Source: Arthrobacter sp. QXT-31
GTDB lineage: Bacteria > Actinomycetota > Actinomycetes > Actinomycetales > Micrococcaceae
NCBI RefSeq assembly: GCF_001969265.1
Contig: NZ_CP019304.1
Span: forward strand, 4,154,001 to 4,218,000
Length of the DNA stretch: 64,000 nt
Reading direction: 5' to 3'
Shown: positions 17,972-27,086 of the stretch, piece after piece
Layout of the letters: every line of letters begins with the position of its first letter
Position numbering within the stretch: the first letter of the stretch is position 1
Made by a program: the position numbers and the translations under genes
Notes under the pieces: model-generated
What the model saw: the letters and a program-made list of their open reading frames with translations, nothing else
The model's database searches: none
What the model was told of the DNA's origin: nothing

Positions 17972-18691
17972 TCAGTCGTTATTCTTGCGGAGGGCTTCGG
18001 TCAGGACGCGGGCCGCGTTGCATACGACTTCCGCGTGCAGCCGTCCGGGCTGGCGGGTGAGCCGCTCGATGGGGCCGGAGATGGAAACGGCGGCAATGAC
18101 GCGGCCGGAAGGGCCGCGCACCGGTGCGGAGACTGAGGCGACGCCCGGCTCACGTTCGCCGAGGCTCTGGCCCCAGCCCCGCCGTCGTACTCCGGCCAGG
18201 ACGGTGGGCGTGAAGCGCGCCGACTGCAGGCCTTCCAGCAGGCGGTCGTGGTCTTCCCAAGCGAGCAGCACCTGGGCCGCAGAGCCGGCTTTCATGGACA
18301 GCTGTGTTCCGACCGGGATGGTGTCGCGAAGCCCGATGGGCCGTTCGGCGGAGGCGACGCAGACCCGCCAGTCACCCTGGCGGCGGAAGATCTGGGCGCT
18401 TTCGCCCGTGGCGTCGCGCAGCTGCATGAGCACGGGCCCAGCGGAGGCGATCAGCCTGTCCTCGCCGGCAGCGGAAGCGAGCTCGACGAGCCGGCTGCCG
18501 AGGACAAAGCGGCCCTGGATGTCACGGCTCACCAGGCGGTGGTGAACCAGCGCCAGTGCCAGCCTGTGCACCGTGGGCCGCGCCAGTCCTGTGGCAGCGA
18601 CGAGCTGCGCAAGAGTGGTGGGTCCGGCCTCAAGCGCGTCGAGCACCTGCGCTGCTTTATCAATGACACCGACTCCACTAGAATTGTCCAT
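17972..18691 (-). CDS. IclR-family regulator, NdgR/LtbR-like
   Basis: A 239-residue DNA-binding regulator. The N-terminal winged helix (residues 8-60, LAQLVAATGLARPTVHRLAL) is followed by an IclR effector domain with GESAQIFRR and ISGPIERLT. It is divergent from leuC. In Corynebacterium the IclR protein LtbR represses leuB and leuCD, and NdgR holds the equivalent position in Streptomyces, so control of leucine synthesis is the likely role. ATG 18691 is preferred to the upstream start at 18712, which would lie inside the shared operator. The intergenic 17766-17971 has no recognisable element. Confidence 0.9.
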   Translation of the reverse strand: MDNSSGVGVIDKAAQVLDALEAGPTTLAQLVAATGLARPTVHRLALALVHHRLVSRDIQGRFVLGSRLVELASAAGEDRLIASAGPVLMQLRDATGESAQIFRRQGDWRVCVASAERPIGLRDTIPVGTQLSMKAGSAAQVLLAWEDHDRLLEGLQSARFTPTVLAGVRRRGWGQSLGEREPGVASVSAPVRGPSGRVIAAVSISGPIERLTRQPGRLHAEVVCNAARVLTEALRKNND

Positions 18692-18705
18692 GTATTGATA
18701 TTGCC

Positions 18706-18722
18706 GTCTCAATATCTGAGAT
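18706..18722. promoter_or_regulatory. candidate IclR operator in the leuC upstream region
   Basis: TCTCA-ATATC-TGAGA (18707-18721) is a perfect dyad; an overlapping one is GATATTG-N6-CAATATC (18697-18716). It ends 9 bp before the leuC -35 box and resembles the leuB dyad at 4899-4914. Confidence 0.6.
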
Positions 18723-18731
18723 GCAAATCAT

Positions 18732-18760
18732 TTGACTGGCTTATTACACAGCTCTGCTGT
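18732..18760 (+). promoter_or_regulatory. leuCD promoter
   Basis: TTGACT and TGCTGT are spaced by 17 bp. The -35 box is good and the -10 weak, as expected for a promoter helped by an upstream-bound activator. Confidence 0.45.
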
Positions 18761-18803
18761 TTCAGTGGAACTAAGAGCAAAACAGCACCGAAGGGAGATG
18801 GCC

Positions 18804-20261
18804 ATGGCCAAAACATTGGCCGAGAAAGTCTGGGATGCGCACGTGGTGCGCAAAGGTGACGGCGACGGCGCCAACGCCCAGCCTGACCTTCTGTACATCG
18901 ACCTGCACCTCGTCCATGAGGTGACTTCCCCGCAGGCGTTCGAAGGGCTCCGCCTGGCCGGCCGCAAGCTGCGCCGCCCGGACCTCACCATCGCCACCGA
19001 GGACCACAACACCCCTACGCTGGACATCGACAAGCCGATTGCCGACCTGACCAGCCGGACCCAGATCCAGACCCTGCGCAACAACTGCGAGGAGTTTGGC
19101 GTCCGCCTGCATCCCCTCGGCGACGCCGAGCAGGGCATCGTGCATGTCGTCGGCCCGCAGCTTGGGCTGACCCAGCCCGGCATGACCGTGGTCTGCGGCG
19201 ACTCGCACACTTCCACCCACGGCGCGTTCGGCGCGCTGGCCATGGGCATCGGCACGTCCGAAGTGGAGCACGTCATGGCCACCCAGACGCTGTCCCTCAA
19301 GCCCTTCAAGACCATGGCCATCAACGTCGAGGGCACCCTGCGCCCCGGCGTGACCGCCAAGGACATTATCCTCGCTGTCATCGCCAAGATTGGCACCGGC
19401 GGCGGCCAGGGCTACGTCCTGGAGTACCGCGGCTCCGCCATCCGCGCGCTGTCCATGGACGCCCGCATGACCATCTGCAACATGTCCATCGAAGCAGGCG
19501 CCCGCGCCGGCATGGTGGCTCCGGACGAGACTACCTACGCCTACATGAAGGGCCGGCCGCACGCGCCGGAGGGCGCGGACTGGGACGCCGCCGTCGAGTA
19601 CTGGAACACGCTGCGCACCGACGAAGATGCCGTCTTCGACGCCCAGGTTGACCTGGATGCCAACACCCTCGAGCCGTTCGTCACCTGGGGCACCAACCCG
19701 GGCCAGGGCGTCTCCCTCTCGGCCAACGTGCCGTCCCCGGAGGACTTCGGCGACGAGAACGCCAAGGCCGCCGCTGAGCGTGCCCTGCAGTACATGGGAC
19801 TGGAAGCCGGAACGCCCATGAAGGACATCCGCGTGGATACCGTCTTCCTGGGCTCCTGCACCAACTCCCGCATCGAGGACCTGCGTGCGGCGGCGGACAT
19901 CATCCGCGGCCGCGAGAAGGACCCGAAGGTCCGGATGCTCGTGGTTCCCGGCTCGGCCAGGGTGCGCCTCGAGGCCGAGGCTGAAGGACTGGACCGTGTG
20001 TTCAAGGACTTCGGCGCGGAGTGGCGCTTCGCCGGCTGCTCCATGTGCCTCGGCATGAACCCGGACCAGCTGGAGCCGGGGGAGCGGTGCGCCTCCACTT
20101 CCAACCGCAACTTCGAAGGCCGGCAGGGCAAGGGCGGACGCACACACCTCGTTTCCCCGGTAGTCGCAGCCGCCACGGCCGTCCGCGGCACGCTGAGCTC
20201 GCCTTCGGACCTCGATCCGGCACCGGAATCCGCCGCAGCCCTGACCACCGACGCAGCCTAG
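18804..20261 (+). CDS. leuC: 3-isopropylmalate dehydratase large subunit
   Basis: The large subunit of isopropylmalate isomerase (485 residues), which carries the 4Fe-4S cluster and interconverts 2- and 3-isopropylmalate. Cluster cysteines are visible in [11 protein letters not shown] and [11 protein letters not shown], and [12 protein letters not shown] is the substrate-site motif. AAGGGAG at 18791-18797 favours ATG 18804 over ATG 18798. The leuD start is 10 bp after the stop behind AGGAGG. Confidence 0.97.
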   Translation: MAKTLAEKVWDAHVVRKGDGDGANAQPDLLYIDLHLVHEVTSPQAFEGLRLAGRKLRRPDLTIATEDHNTPTLDIDKPIADLTSRTQIQTLRNNCEEFGVRLHPLGDAEQGIVHVVGPQLGLTQPGMTVVCGDSHTSTHGAFGALAMGIGTSEVEHVMATQTLSLKPFKTMAINVEGTLRPGVTAKDIILAVIAKIGTGGGQGYVLEYRGSAIRALSMDARMTICNMSIEAGARAGMVAPDETTYAYMKGRPHAPEGADWDAAVEYWNTLRTDEDAVFDAQVDLDANTLEPFVTWGTNPGQGVSLSANVPSPEDFGDENAKAAAERALQYMGLEAGTPMKDIRVDTVFLGSCTNSRIEDLRAAADIIRGREKDPKVRMLVVPGSARVRLEAEAEGLDRVFKDFGAEWRFAGCSMCLGMNPDQLEPGERCASTSNRNFEGRQGKGGRTHLVSPVVAAATAVRGTLSSPSDLDPAPESAAALTTDAA

Positions 20262-20270
20262 GAGGACGCC

Positions 20271-20873
20271 ATGGAAAAGTTCACCACCCACACCGGTATC
20301 GGCGTCCCGCTGCGCCAGAGCAACGTCGATACTGACCAGATCATCCCGGCCGTGTACCTCAAGCGCATTACGCGCACCGGCTTTGAAGACGCGCTCTTCT
20401 CCGCCTGGCGGAAGGATCCGTCCTTCATCCTGAACCAGGAGCCGTTCAACACCGGGTCCGTACTGGTGGCAGGCCCCGATTTCGGCACGGGCTCCTCCCG
20501 CGAGCACGCCGTCTGGGCGCTCAAGGACTACGGCTTCCGTGCCGTGCTCTCCTCCCGGTTCGCCGACATCTTCCGCGGCAACTCGGGCAAGCAGGGACTC
20601 CTTGCCGCCCAGCTTGCCCAGGATGACATCGAGCTCATCTGGAAGACTCTCGAAAACGCCCCGGGCACCGAGGTGACCGTTGACCTCGTGTCCAAGACCG
20701 TCACGTGCGGCAACGTTGTGGCACCGTTCGAGATCGACGACTACACGCGCTGGCGCCTGCTCGAGGGCCTCGATGACATCGGGCTGACCCTGCAGCACGA
20801 GGAGGACATCACGGCCTACGAAGCGACGCGGCCGTCCTTCAAGCCCCTCACGCTGCCGGCGAAGACTGCATAA
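20271..20873 (+). CDS. leuD: 3-isopropylmalate dehydratase small subunit
   Basis: The 200-residue swivel-domain partner of LeuC. It opens with [21 protein letters not shown] and contains the family segment [15 protein letters not shown]. Expressed with leuC as a two-gene operon closed by the hairpin at 20910-20943. Confidence 0.97.
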   Translation: MEKFTTHTGIGVPLRQSNVDTDQIIPAVYLKRITRTGFEDALFSAWRKDPSFILNQEPFNTGSVLVAGPDFGTGSSREHAVWALKDYGFRAVLSSRFADIFRGNSGKQGLLAAQLAQDDIELIWKTLENAPGTEVTVDLVSKTVTCGNVVAPFEIDDYTRWRLLEGLDDIGLTLQHEEDITAYEATRPSFKPLTLPAKTA

Positions 20874-20909
20874 GTAAGGCCGTCTTAGCAAGGCAACGAA
20901 GCATTCCCG

Positions 20910-20943
20910 AAAGGCCCGCCGTGCACAGCCGCAGCGGGCCTTT
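20910..20943 (+). terminator. terminator after leuCD
   Basis: AAAGGCCCGC pairs perfectly with GCGGGCCTTT across a 14-nt loop. The stem ends in T residues. Confidence 0.75.
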
Positions 20944-20991
20944 CCGCTGCCCCCGGTTCGCGTGCCGAAGCCCACACACCCGCGTCAGTAT

Positions 20992-21020
20992 TTCGGTTCG
21001 GTAACGCGAACTCATATGCT
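20992..21020 (+). promoter_or_regulatory. candidate murA promoter
   Basis: TTCGGT and TATGCT are spaced by 17 bp, 54 bp upstream of the murA ATG. Confidence 0.4.
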
Positions 21021-21074
21021 TAGCTGGTGCCTTTGTAAGGATTTGGGGGCGAGTAGTCGTGAGGAAACCGGTAA

Positions 21075-22400
21075 ATGAGTAGTGTTCTGACAATCCGCGG
21101 AGGCGTCCCGCTAACTGGCCGTGTCAGCGTCCGCGGTGCCAAGAACCTTGTACCCAAGGCCATGGTGGCAGCGCTGCTGGGCAACGAGCCCTCCGTGCTG
21201 CGGAACGTCCCGGAAATCAAGGACGTTGAGGTGGTCACCAGCCTGCTCCAGCTCCACGGCGTGACCGTCGAGAAGGACCCGGTCACCGGGGATCTCACCC
21301 TGGATCCCAAGGCGGCCAAGACGGCGTCGAGCACGGCCATCGATGCCCACGCCGGCGACTCCCGGATCCCCATCCTGCTGTGCGGCCCCCTGATCCATGC
21401 CATCGGCGAGGCCTTTATCCCGGACCTGGGCGGCTGCAAGATCGGCGACCGGCCCATCGACTACCACCTGGACGTGCTGCGGCAGTTCGGCGCCGTCGTC
21501 GAGAAGCGCCCCGGTGGCATCCACATCTCCGCGCCCAAGGGGCTGCACGGGGCCAAGATCTCCCTGCCCTACCCGTCGGTCGGCGCTACAGAGCAGGTTC
21601 TTCTGAGCGCAACGCGCGCCGAAGGCATCACTGAACTGTCCGGTGCCGCCACCGAGCCCGAGATCATCGACCTCATCGCCGTGCTCCAGAAAATGGGCGC
21701 CATCATCAGCGTCCAGACGGACCGGACCATCCGCATCGAGGGCGTCCGCGACCTTGGCGGCTACAACCACCGCGCGCTCTCGGACCGCAACGAATCGGCC
21801 TCCTGGGCCTCCGCGGCCCTGGTGACCCGCGGCGACATCTTTGTTGAAGGCGCCTCCCAGCGGGACATGATGACCTTCCTGAACACCTTCCGCAAGGTGG
21901 GCGGCGGCATGGATATCGCCGAGGACGGCATCCGGTTCTACCACCGCGGCGGCAAGCTCAGCCCCCTGGTCCTGGAAACGGACGTCCACCCGGGATTCAT
22001 GACCGACTGGCAGCAGCCGCTCGTCGTGGCCCTGACCCAGGCTGAAGGCGTGTCCATCGTGCACGAGACCGTGTACGAGAACCGCTTCGGCTTCACCGAC
22101 GCCCTCATCCGCATGGGTGCCAGCATCCAGGTGCACCGGGAATGCCTGGGCAGCGTGCCGTGCCGCTTCGGGCAGCGGAACTTCCTGCACTCCGCGGTCA
22201 TCTCGGGTCCGACCCAGCTCAAGGGAACCGACATTGACGTGCCGGACCTGCGCGGCGGCTTCAGCCACCTGATCGCCGCGCTGGCCGCCACGGGCACCTC
22301 CCGGGTAACGGGCATTGACATCATCAACCGCGGCTACGAGCGGTTCACTGAAAAGCTGGCCGCGCTCGGCGCCGACTTCGACATCTCGTCGGCGAAGTAG
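21075..22400 (+). CDS. murA: UDP-N-acetylglucosamine 1-carboxyvinyltransferase
   Basis: Catalyses the first committed step of peptidoglycan synthesis, adding enolpyruvate to UDP-GlcNAc (441 residues). The catalytic-loop residue is Cys121 in GGCKIGDRP, the Cys form that fosfomycin can alkylate, unlike the Asp form of mycobacteria. The opening GGVPLTGRVSVRGAKN has the substrate-contacting Lys-Asn in the family's order Lys then Asn. GAGG about 11 bp upstream supports the ATG. The downstream acyltransferase, gpsA and ddl run in the same direction with minimal gaps, giving an envelope operon. Confidence 0.95.
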   Translation: MSSVLTIRGGVPLTGRVSVRGAKNLVPKAMVAALLGNEPSVLRNVPEIKDVEVVTSLLQLHGVTVEKDPVTGDLTLDPKAAKTASSTAIDAHAGDSRIPILLCGPLIHAIGEAFIPDLGGCKIGDRPIDYHLDVLRQFGAVVEKRPGGIHISAPKGLHGAKISLPYPSVGATEQVLLSATRAEGITELSGAATEPEIIDLIAVLQKMGAIISVQTDRTIRIEGVRDLGGYNHRALSDRNESASWASAALVTRGDIFVEGASQRDMMTFLNTFRKVGGGMDIAEDGIRFYHRGGKLSPLVLETDVHPGFMTDWQQPLVVALTQAEGVSIVHETVYENRFGFTDALIRMGASIQVHRECLGSVPCRFGQRNFLHSAVISGPTQLKGTDIDVPDLRGGFSHLIAALAATGTSRVTGIDIINRGYERFTEKLAALGADFDISSAK

Positions 22401-22410
22401 CGGGGGCCCG

Positions 22411-23157
22411 GTGAAGGAATCGGCCAGGAGCCACATAACGTTCATGGTGATCGCCAGCATCGTCCGGCCGGTCCTGAACCTGATCATGAGCAAAAAATGG
22501 GAGGGCACGGACAAGCTTCCCGCCGGGGGCTTCATCGCCGTACCCAACCACTGCACCGAGATCGACCCCCTCGTCATCGGGCACATGCTGTACAGCCAGA
22601 AGCGGGCCCCGCACTTCCTGGCGAAGTCGGGCCTTTTCAAGGTTCCCGTTGTGGGCGCCGTGCTGCACGCCACCAAGCAGATCCCGGTGGAACGCTCGAC
22701 GGCGGGTGCTAACCGCTCGCTGCAGCTCGCCCAGGAGGTCGTGGCAGAGGGCGGGGCGATCATTATCTACCCCGAGGGAACGCTGACCCGTGACCCCGAC
22801 CTGTGGCCGATGAAGGGCCACACCGGGGCCGCCCGGCTGGCCCTCGAGACCGGCATCCCGGTGGTGCCCATGGCGCACTGGGGAGCGCACGAGCTCTTTC
22901 CCCGCTACGCCAAGCGCTTCCACCTCTTCCCGCGCAAGACGTCCAGGATCCGGATCGGCGACCCCGTTGACCTCTCGCGGTTCATGGGCCAGCCCCGGGA
23001 CAAGGCCACCCTGGCGGAAGCCACGGACGTCATTATGGATGCCGTGACCGGACTCCTGGCCGAACTCCGCGGCGAGCAGCCCCCCGCCCGGCGCTGGGAC
23101 CCGAGCGCCCACAACCAGACGAAGCACGGCCGCGACGTTGAGCGGGGCAAAAAATGA
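22411..23157 (+). CDS. 1-acyl-sn-glycerol-3-phosphate acyltransferase family protein
   Basis: A 248-residue PlsC-type acyltransferase that makes phosphatidic acid from lysophosphatidate. The HX4D catalytic motif is NHCTEIDP and the second motif PEGTLTRD. A hydrophobic N-terminal segment (FMVIASIVRPVLNLIM) suggests membrane association. GTG 22411 lies 10 bp after murA; the longer frame runs back into murA. The stop overlaps the gpsA ATG by 4 bp, which couples acyl transfer to supply of its precursor glycerol-3-phosphate. Confidence 0.9.
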   Translation: MKESARSHITFMVIASIVRPVLNLIMSKKWEGTDKLPAGGFIAVPNHCTEIDPLVIGHMLYSQKRAPHFLAKSGLFKVPVVGAVLHATKQIPVERSTAGANRSLQLAQEVVAEGGAIIIYPEGTLTRDPDLWPMKGHTGAARLALETGIPVVPMAHWGAHELFPRYAKRFHLFPRKTSRIRIGDPVDLSRFMGQPRDKATLAEATDVIMDAVTGLLAELRGEQPPARRWDPSAHNQTKHGRDVERGKK

Positions 23158-24206
23158 CACCTGTCTCTGCCCGGCCCGGCTCCGCCGTGTCCGTGGCGGT
23201 GCTGGGCGCCGGTTCGTGGGGCACCACGTTCGCGAAAATCCTCGCCGACGCCGCCACCGCCTCCGGGGTGGACCGCAGCATCCGGGTCTGGGGACGCCGT
23301 CCGGAAGTTGTTGCCGAGATCAACGGCAACCACCGCAATCCCCAGTACCTGGCCGACATCGACCTTCCGCCGAGCATCACCGCCGCCACGGACGTGGCCG
23401 AAGTGCTGTCCGGAGCTGACCTGGTGGTCCTTGCCGTTCCCGCGCAGTCGCTGCGCCTCCAGCTGCGCAAGTGGAAGCCCCTGATCGGGCCCGACGCCCT
23501 CGTGGTGTCCCTGATGAAGGGCCTCGAGCTGGGTTCCGATGCACGGATGAGCGAGGTCATCGCCGAGGAGCTGGACATCCCCGCCGAACGCATCGCGGTC
23601 GTGTCGGGGCCCAACCTGGCCATGGAGATCGCCCGCGAGGAGCCCACGGCGTCGGTCGTTGCCTGCCCCGATGCCGCCGTCGCCGGCTGGATCGCCAGAA
23701 GCTGCACCGCCCCCTACTTCCGCCCCTACACCACCTCCGACATCGTCGGCGTTGAGATCGGCGGCATCGTCAAGAACGTCATCGCGCTGGCTGTGGGCAT
23801 CTGCGAGGGAAAGCAGATGGGGGACAACACCAAAGCCTCCGTCATCACGCGCGGGCTGGCCGAAACGTCCCGGCTGGCCCTGGCACTCGGCGGCAAAGCC
23901 CACACCATGGCGGGGCTGGCCGGACTCGGGGACCTGGTGGCCACGTGCTCCTCGTCGCTGTCCCGGAACCACACCGCGGGCCGCCTGCTGGGTCAGGGGC
24001 TCACGCTGGACGAGGTCGCGCAGAAAATGACCCAGACGGCCGAAGGCATCAAGTCCGGGCCGGCCGTCCACGAACTTGCCGGCAAGGTCGGCGTCGAAAT
24101 GCCCATCACGGCGGCCGTCGTAGCGGTCCTCGCCGGAAAATTGTCCGTTGACCAACTCGGGCCGCTGCTGCTGTCCCGGGAACTTAAAGCCGAAGGCGAT
24201 TACTGA
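23154..24206 (+). CDS. gpsA: NAD(P)-dependent glycerol-3-phosphate dehydrogenase
   Basis: Reduces dihydroxyacetone phosphate to sn-glycerol-3-phosphate for phospholipid synthesis. The 350 residues contain the Rossmann motif VLGAGSWGTTFAK and the catalytic Lys in GGIVKNVIALAVG. The ATG overlaps the acyltransferase stop (ATGA). The length is normal for the family. Confidence 0.96.
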   Translation: MTPVSARPGSAVSVAVLGAGSWGTTFAKILADAATASGVDRSIRVWGRRPEVVAEINGNHRNPQYLADIDLPPSITAATDVAEVLSGADLVVLAVPAQSLRLQLRKWKPLIGPDALVVSLMKGLELGSDARMSEVIAEELDIPAERIAVVSGPNLAMEIAREEPTASVVACPDAAVAGWIARSCTAPYFRPYTTSDIVGVEIGGIVKNVIALAVGICEGKQMGDNTKASVITRGLAETSRLALALGGKAHTMAGLAGLGDLVATCSSSLSRNHTAGRLLGQGLTLDEVAQKMTQTAEGIKSGPAVHELAGKVGVEMPITAAVVAVLAGKLSVDQLGPLLLSRELKAEGDY

Positions 24207-24208
24207 CA

Positions 24209-25378
24209 GTGTCGGAAGAAAACTTGACCGCAGCGGACAAGAACAGCAACGCAACCCAGGAGGGGACGACTCAGCGCAAGCCGCGCGTCGCCGTCCTTTT
24301 TGGCGGCCGTTCCAGCGAGCACGCCGTCAGCTGCGTGACCGCGGCCGGTGTACTGGGAGCCATCGACCGGACCAAGTACGACGTCGTCCCCATCGGCATC
24401 GCCAAGTCCGGCCAGTGGGTCCTCGCGTCCGGGGACACGGCACAGTGGTCCCTGTCGGCGACGGCGCTGCCGGAGGTTCCGGCGTCGGCCCAGACGGTGA
24501 CCCTCACCGAGATCGGGGGAGAGCACCAGCTGATCGTGACCGCCCCCAACGAGGTTCCGCAGGAACTTGGCACCGTGGATGTCGTGTTCCCGCTGCTGCA
24601 CGGACCGTTCGGCGAGGACGGCACCATCCAGGGTTTCCTGGAGCTGTCAGACACCCGTTACGTCGGCGCCGGCGTGCTGGCATCGGCGGTTGGCATGGAC
24701 AAGCACTTCATGAAGGTGGTCTTCGAGGCGGCCGGCCTGAAGGTTGGCCCCTACGTCGCTGTGACCGACCGGCAGTGGCGCAACGACCCCGAATCCGTCC
24801 GCAAGCAGGTCGACCTGCTGGGCTTCCCGGTGTTCGTCAAGCCCGCCCGCGCGGGGTCCTCCATGGGCATCTCCAAGGTGGACTCGCTGGACGGCCTGGA
24901 CGCCGCCATTGAGGCGGCCCGCGAGCATGATCCCAAGCTGGTGATCGAGGCCGGCATCGTGGGCCGCGAAATCGAATGCGCCGTGCTCGAGGGCCGCGGT
25001 TCCGATGCGCCGCGCGCGTCCCTGCCCGGCGAGATCTCGGTGGCCGGGGACCAGCACGAGTTCTACGACTTCCAGGCGAAGTACGTGGATGACGCTGCTG
25101 CCTTGAGCTGCCCCGCGGACATGCCCGAGGAAGCGATCGCCCGCGTCCGCGAGCTTGCCGCGGCGGCGTTCGAGGCGGTCGGTGCGGAGGGCCTGAGCCG
25201 GGTTGACTTCTTCTACACCCCGGACGGCGATCTCATCATCAACGAGATCAACACCATGCCCGGCTTCACCCCGAAGAGCATGTACCCGCAGATGTGGGCG
25301 GCCACCGGCCTGTCCTATCCGGAGCTGATCGACGAGCTGATCTACCTGGCCCTGAACCGGCGGACCGGCCTGCGCTAA
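24209..25378 (+). CDS. ddl: D-alanine--D-alanine ligase
   Basis: An ATP-grasp enzyme that joins two D-Ala for the peptidoglycan stem peptide. The 389 residues open with a roughly 25-residue polar extension before VAVLFGGRSSEHAVS. Further motifs are LLHGPFGEDGTIQG, KPARAGSSMGISKV and INEINTMPGFT. GTG 24209 is 2 bp after gpsA. The following gene is convergent only 22 bp away, so this ends the murA operon. Confidence 0.96.
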   Translation: MSEENLTAADKNSNATQEGTTQRKPRVAVLFGGRSSEHAVSCVTAAGVLGAIDRTKYDVVPIGIAKSGQWVLASGDTAQWSLSATALPEVPASAQTVTLTEIGGEHQLIVTAPNEVPQELGTVDVVFPLLHGPFGEDGTIQGFLELSDTRYVGAGVLASAVGMDKHFMKVVFEAAGLKVGPYVAVTDRQWRNDPESVRKQVDLLGFPVFVKPARAGSSMGISKVDSLDGLDAAIEAAREHDPKLVIEAGIVGREIECAVLEGRGSDAPRASLPGEISVAGDQHEFYDFQAKYVDDAAALSCPADMPEEAIARVRELAAAAFEAVGAEGLSRVDFFYTPDGDLIINEINTMPGFTPKSMYPQMWAATGLSYPELIDELIYLALNRRTGLR

Positions 25379-25400
25379 TTCCGCCCGGCAGGCGCACCGC

Positions 25401-25940
25401 CTATTTGCTGGTGGGGAGGTCCTGAAGGTCCGCCTGGCCCACGCAATTTCGGCTGGCCTTGATCTTCGTGGCCGCGCCGGAAAGGTCAGCAAGGACGGTG
25501 GCCGAGCTGATCTTGTTGGGATCCATCAGGATTTCCGTGGCCGGTTCCCGGCCGTAGGTGGTCAGCGTCCACACGGGGTTGCCCTCCTTGATGACCCAGT
25601 CGACATCGTTGACGCTGACGCAGCGGTCTGTGGTGGGGCCCGGAGCGTTTACCCCGCACCGCAGGATCACCAGCGACGGGTCACCCCAGGCGGCGGTGGC
25701 CTGGCTGTTCGTTTTCCGCAGGCGGGCGTCGCCGATGGCATCCGGAAGGGCCACCATCATGGGGGCACAGGCCGGATTGGCCGCATCGGCTGCCGGTGCA
25801 ACGTCGACGGCGGGTGAACAGCCGCCCAGCGCCAGGCCAGTCACTGCCGCGGCTGCTGCCACCCTCAGCCTGCGGACGGATTTCTGGGCAGGTTTCTGGA
25901 CAAGTTTCTGGGCAGGTTTCTGGGCAGGCGGGTAATGCAT
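25401..25940 (-). CDS. DUF3515 lipoprotein
   Basis: A 179-residue probable lipoprotein: the signal h-region AAAAAVTGLALGGC ends in a lipobox with Cys41. The mature part has conserved Cys and Trp residues (SLVILRCGV, DRCVSVNDVDWV) of DUF3515. The function is unknown; the family typically neighbours ddl and thiL in actinobacteria, as here. The n-region is unusually long, with PAQK-type repeats encoded by the 12-bp array at 25881-25928. No alternative start codon lies downstream of the repeats. Confidence 0.88.
   Translation of the reverse strand: MHYPPAQKPAQKLVQKPAQKSVRRLRVAAAAAVTGLALGGCSPAVDVAPAADAANPACAPMMVALPDAIGDARLRKTNSQATAAWGDPSLVILRCGVNAPGPTTDRCVSVNDVDWVIKEGNPVWTLTTYGREPATEILMDPNKISSATVLADLSGAATKIKASRNCVGQADLQDLPTSK
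25881..25928. repeat. four 12-bp tandem repeats in the DUF3515 signal region
   Basis: TTTCTGGGCAGG occurs four times in a row (second copy TTTCTGGACAAG). On the coding strand it encodes P-A-Q-K/L-V-Q-K units before the signal helix. Confidence 0.9.
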
Positions 25941-26048
25941 CCTTCAAGCCTATCCCTCGGCAGCGAGCCGCTCTGACCGCCCAGTTCCCTCCGGGCACCG
26001 TGTGACTGAGGCAGCGCGGACGCCGCTAAAAATGTCCGTCCGTGGCGG

Positions 26049-26054
26049 TAGCGT
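26049..26054 (+). promoter_or_regulatory. -10 box of probable leaderless thiL transcript
   Basis: TAGCGT ends 6 nt before the GTG at 26061. No ribosome binding site is present. Confidence 0.5.
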
Positions 26055-26060
26055 AGTGGC

Positions 26061-27086
26061 GTGCCCCAAACACCATTGACTGTCGCCCAACTGTCCGAAG
26101 CGGAGCTTTTGGCCCGGATTTTCCCGCGCCTGGAACTCAGCGCCCTGCACAGTGCCGCCGTGGTCCTCGGCCCCGGCGATGATGCCGCCATCGTTGCGGT
26201 TCCGGATGGCAGGACAGTCATCAGCATCGACACCCAGGTCCAGGACCAGGATTTCCGGCTTCAGTGGAACAACGGCTACCGGACCACCGGGTACGACGTC
26301 GGCTGGAAGGCCGCAGCGCAGAACCTCAGCGACATCAACGCGATGGGTGCCTCGGCAACGTCCATGGTGATTAGCCTGACCATGCCGCCTGACACGCCGG
26401 TGGGATGGGTCGAGGATCTGGCGGACGGCCTCACGGCAGCCATCAGCAAGCTGGGGGCCGGTGCGTGCTCCGTTGCCGGCGGCGACCTTGGCCGCGGGCG
26501 GGAGCTGTCGGTCACCGTTGCAGTCCTTGGCACGCTTGGCGGCGGGCAGCCAGTTCTGCGGTCCGGTGCACAGGAAGGCGACGCCGTGGCTATCGCCGGG
26601 CGGGCAGGCTGGGCAGCGGCCGGGCTGGCGCTGCTGGAATCCAGCCACCAGGTGGACTCGCTGGCACCGGAGCTGCTGTCAATGCTTGAGCTTCAGTGCC
26701 GGCCGGAGCCGCCCCTGGATGCGGGGCCGCTGGCACGGTTCTCCGGCGCCACCGCCATGATGGATATTTCGGACGGCCTGGTGCGGGACGGCACCAGGAT
26801 GGCCGCCGCCAGCGGGGTCGTGCTGGATCTGGACCCCGGGCAGCTGGCCGCGCTTGCCGAGCCACTGCGCCCGGCAGCCACCCTGCTCGGGGCAGACCCG
26901 CGCGCCTGGGTGCTGGGGGGCGGGGAGGACCACGGACTCCTGGCCACATTCCCGGCGGGCATGCAGGTGCCGCCCGGGTTTACTGGGATAGGCTCAGTAC
27001 AGGCCTGCGGCGCAGACAAGGCGCCGGGCGTGACGATCGCGGGACGGCCCGCTGACTCCGTGGGATGGGATCACTTTGCAGACTAG
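26061..27086 (+). CDS. thiL: thiamine-monophosphate kinase
   Basis: Phosphorylates thiamine monophosphate to thiamine pyrophosphate, the last step of cofactor synthesis. The 341 residues have the PurM-like fold markers GPGDDAAIV, SIDTQVQDQDFRL (family D-T-x-V-E/Q), DINAMGA and MMDISDGLVRDG. It starts with GTG 26061. The downstream DAK2 gene starts 11 bp inside it. The thiC gene with its TPP riboswitch lies elsewhere in this window, at 48428-50338. Confidence 0.95.
   Translation: MPQTPLTVAQLSEAELLARIFPRLELSALHSAAVVLGPGDDAAIVAVPDGRTVISIDTQVQDQDFRLQWNNGYRTTGYDVGWKAAAQNLSDINAMGASATSMVISLTMPPDTPVGWVEDLADGLTAAISKLGAGACSVAGGDLGRGRELSVTVAVLGTLGGGQPVLRSGAQEGDAVAIAGRAGWAAAGLALLESSHQVDSLAPELLSMLELQCRPEPPLDAGPLARFSGATAMMDISDGLVRDGTRMAAASGVVLDLDPGQLAALAEPLRPAATLLGADPRAWVLGGGEDHGLLATFPAGMQVPPGFTGIGSVQACGADKAPGVTIAGRPADSVGWDHFAD

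Noticed and set aside
18771..20975. A 734-codon minus-strand open frame across leuC-leuD
   Set aside because: It is antisense to well-conserved enzymes. Long antisense frames arise from GC-rich third positions; its product has no recognisable domain and its composition (Gly/Ala/Val/His/Arg) is typical of shadows.
21111..22763. A 550-codon minus-strand frame across murA
   Set aside because: Shadow of murA and the acyltransferase, with no domain and no ribosome binding site.
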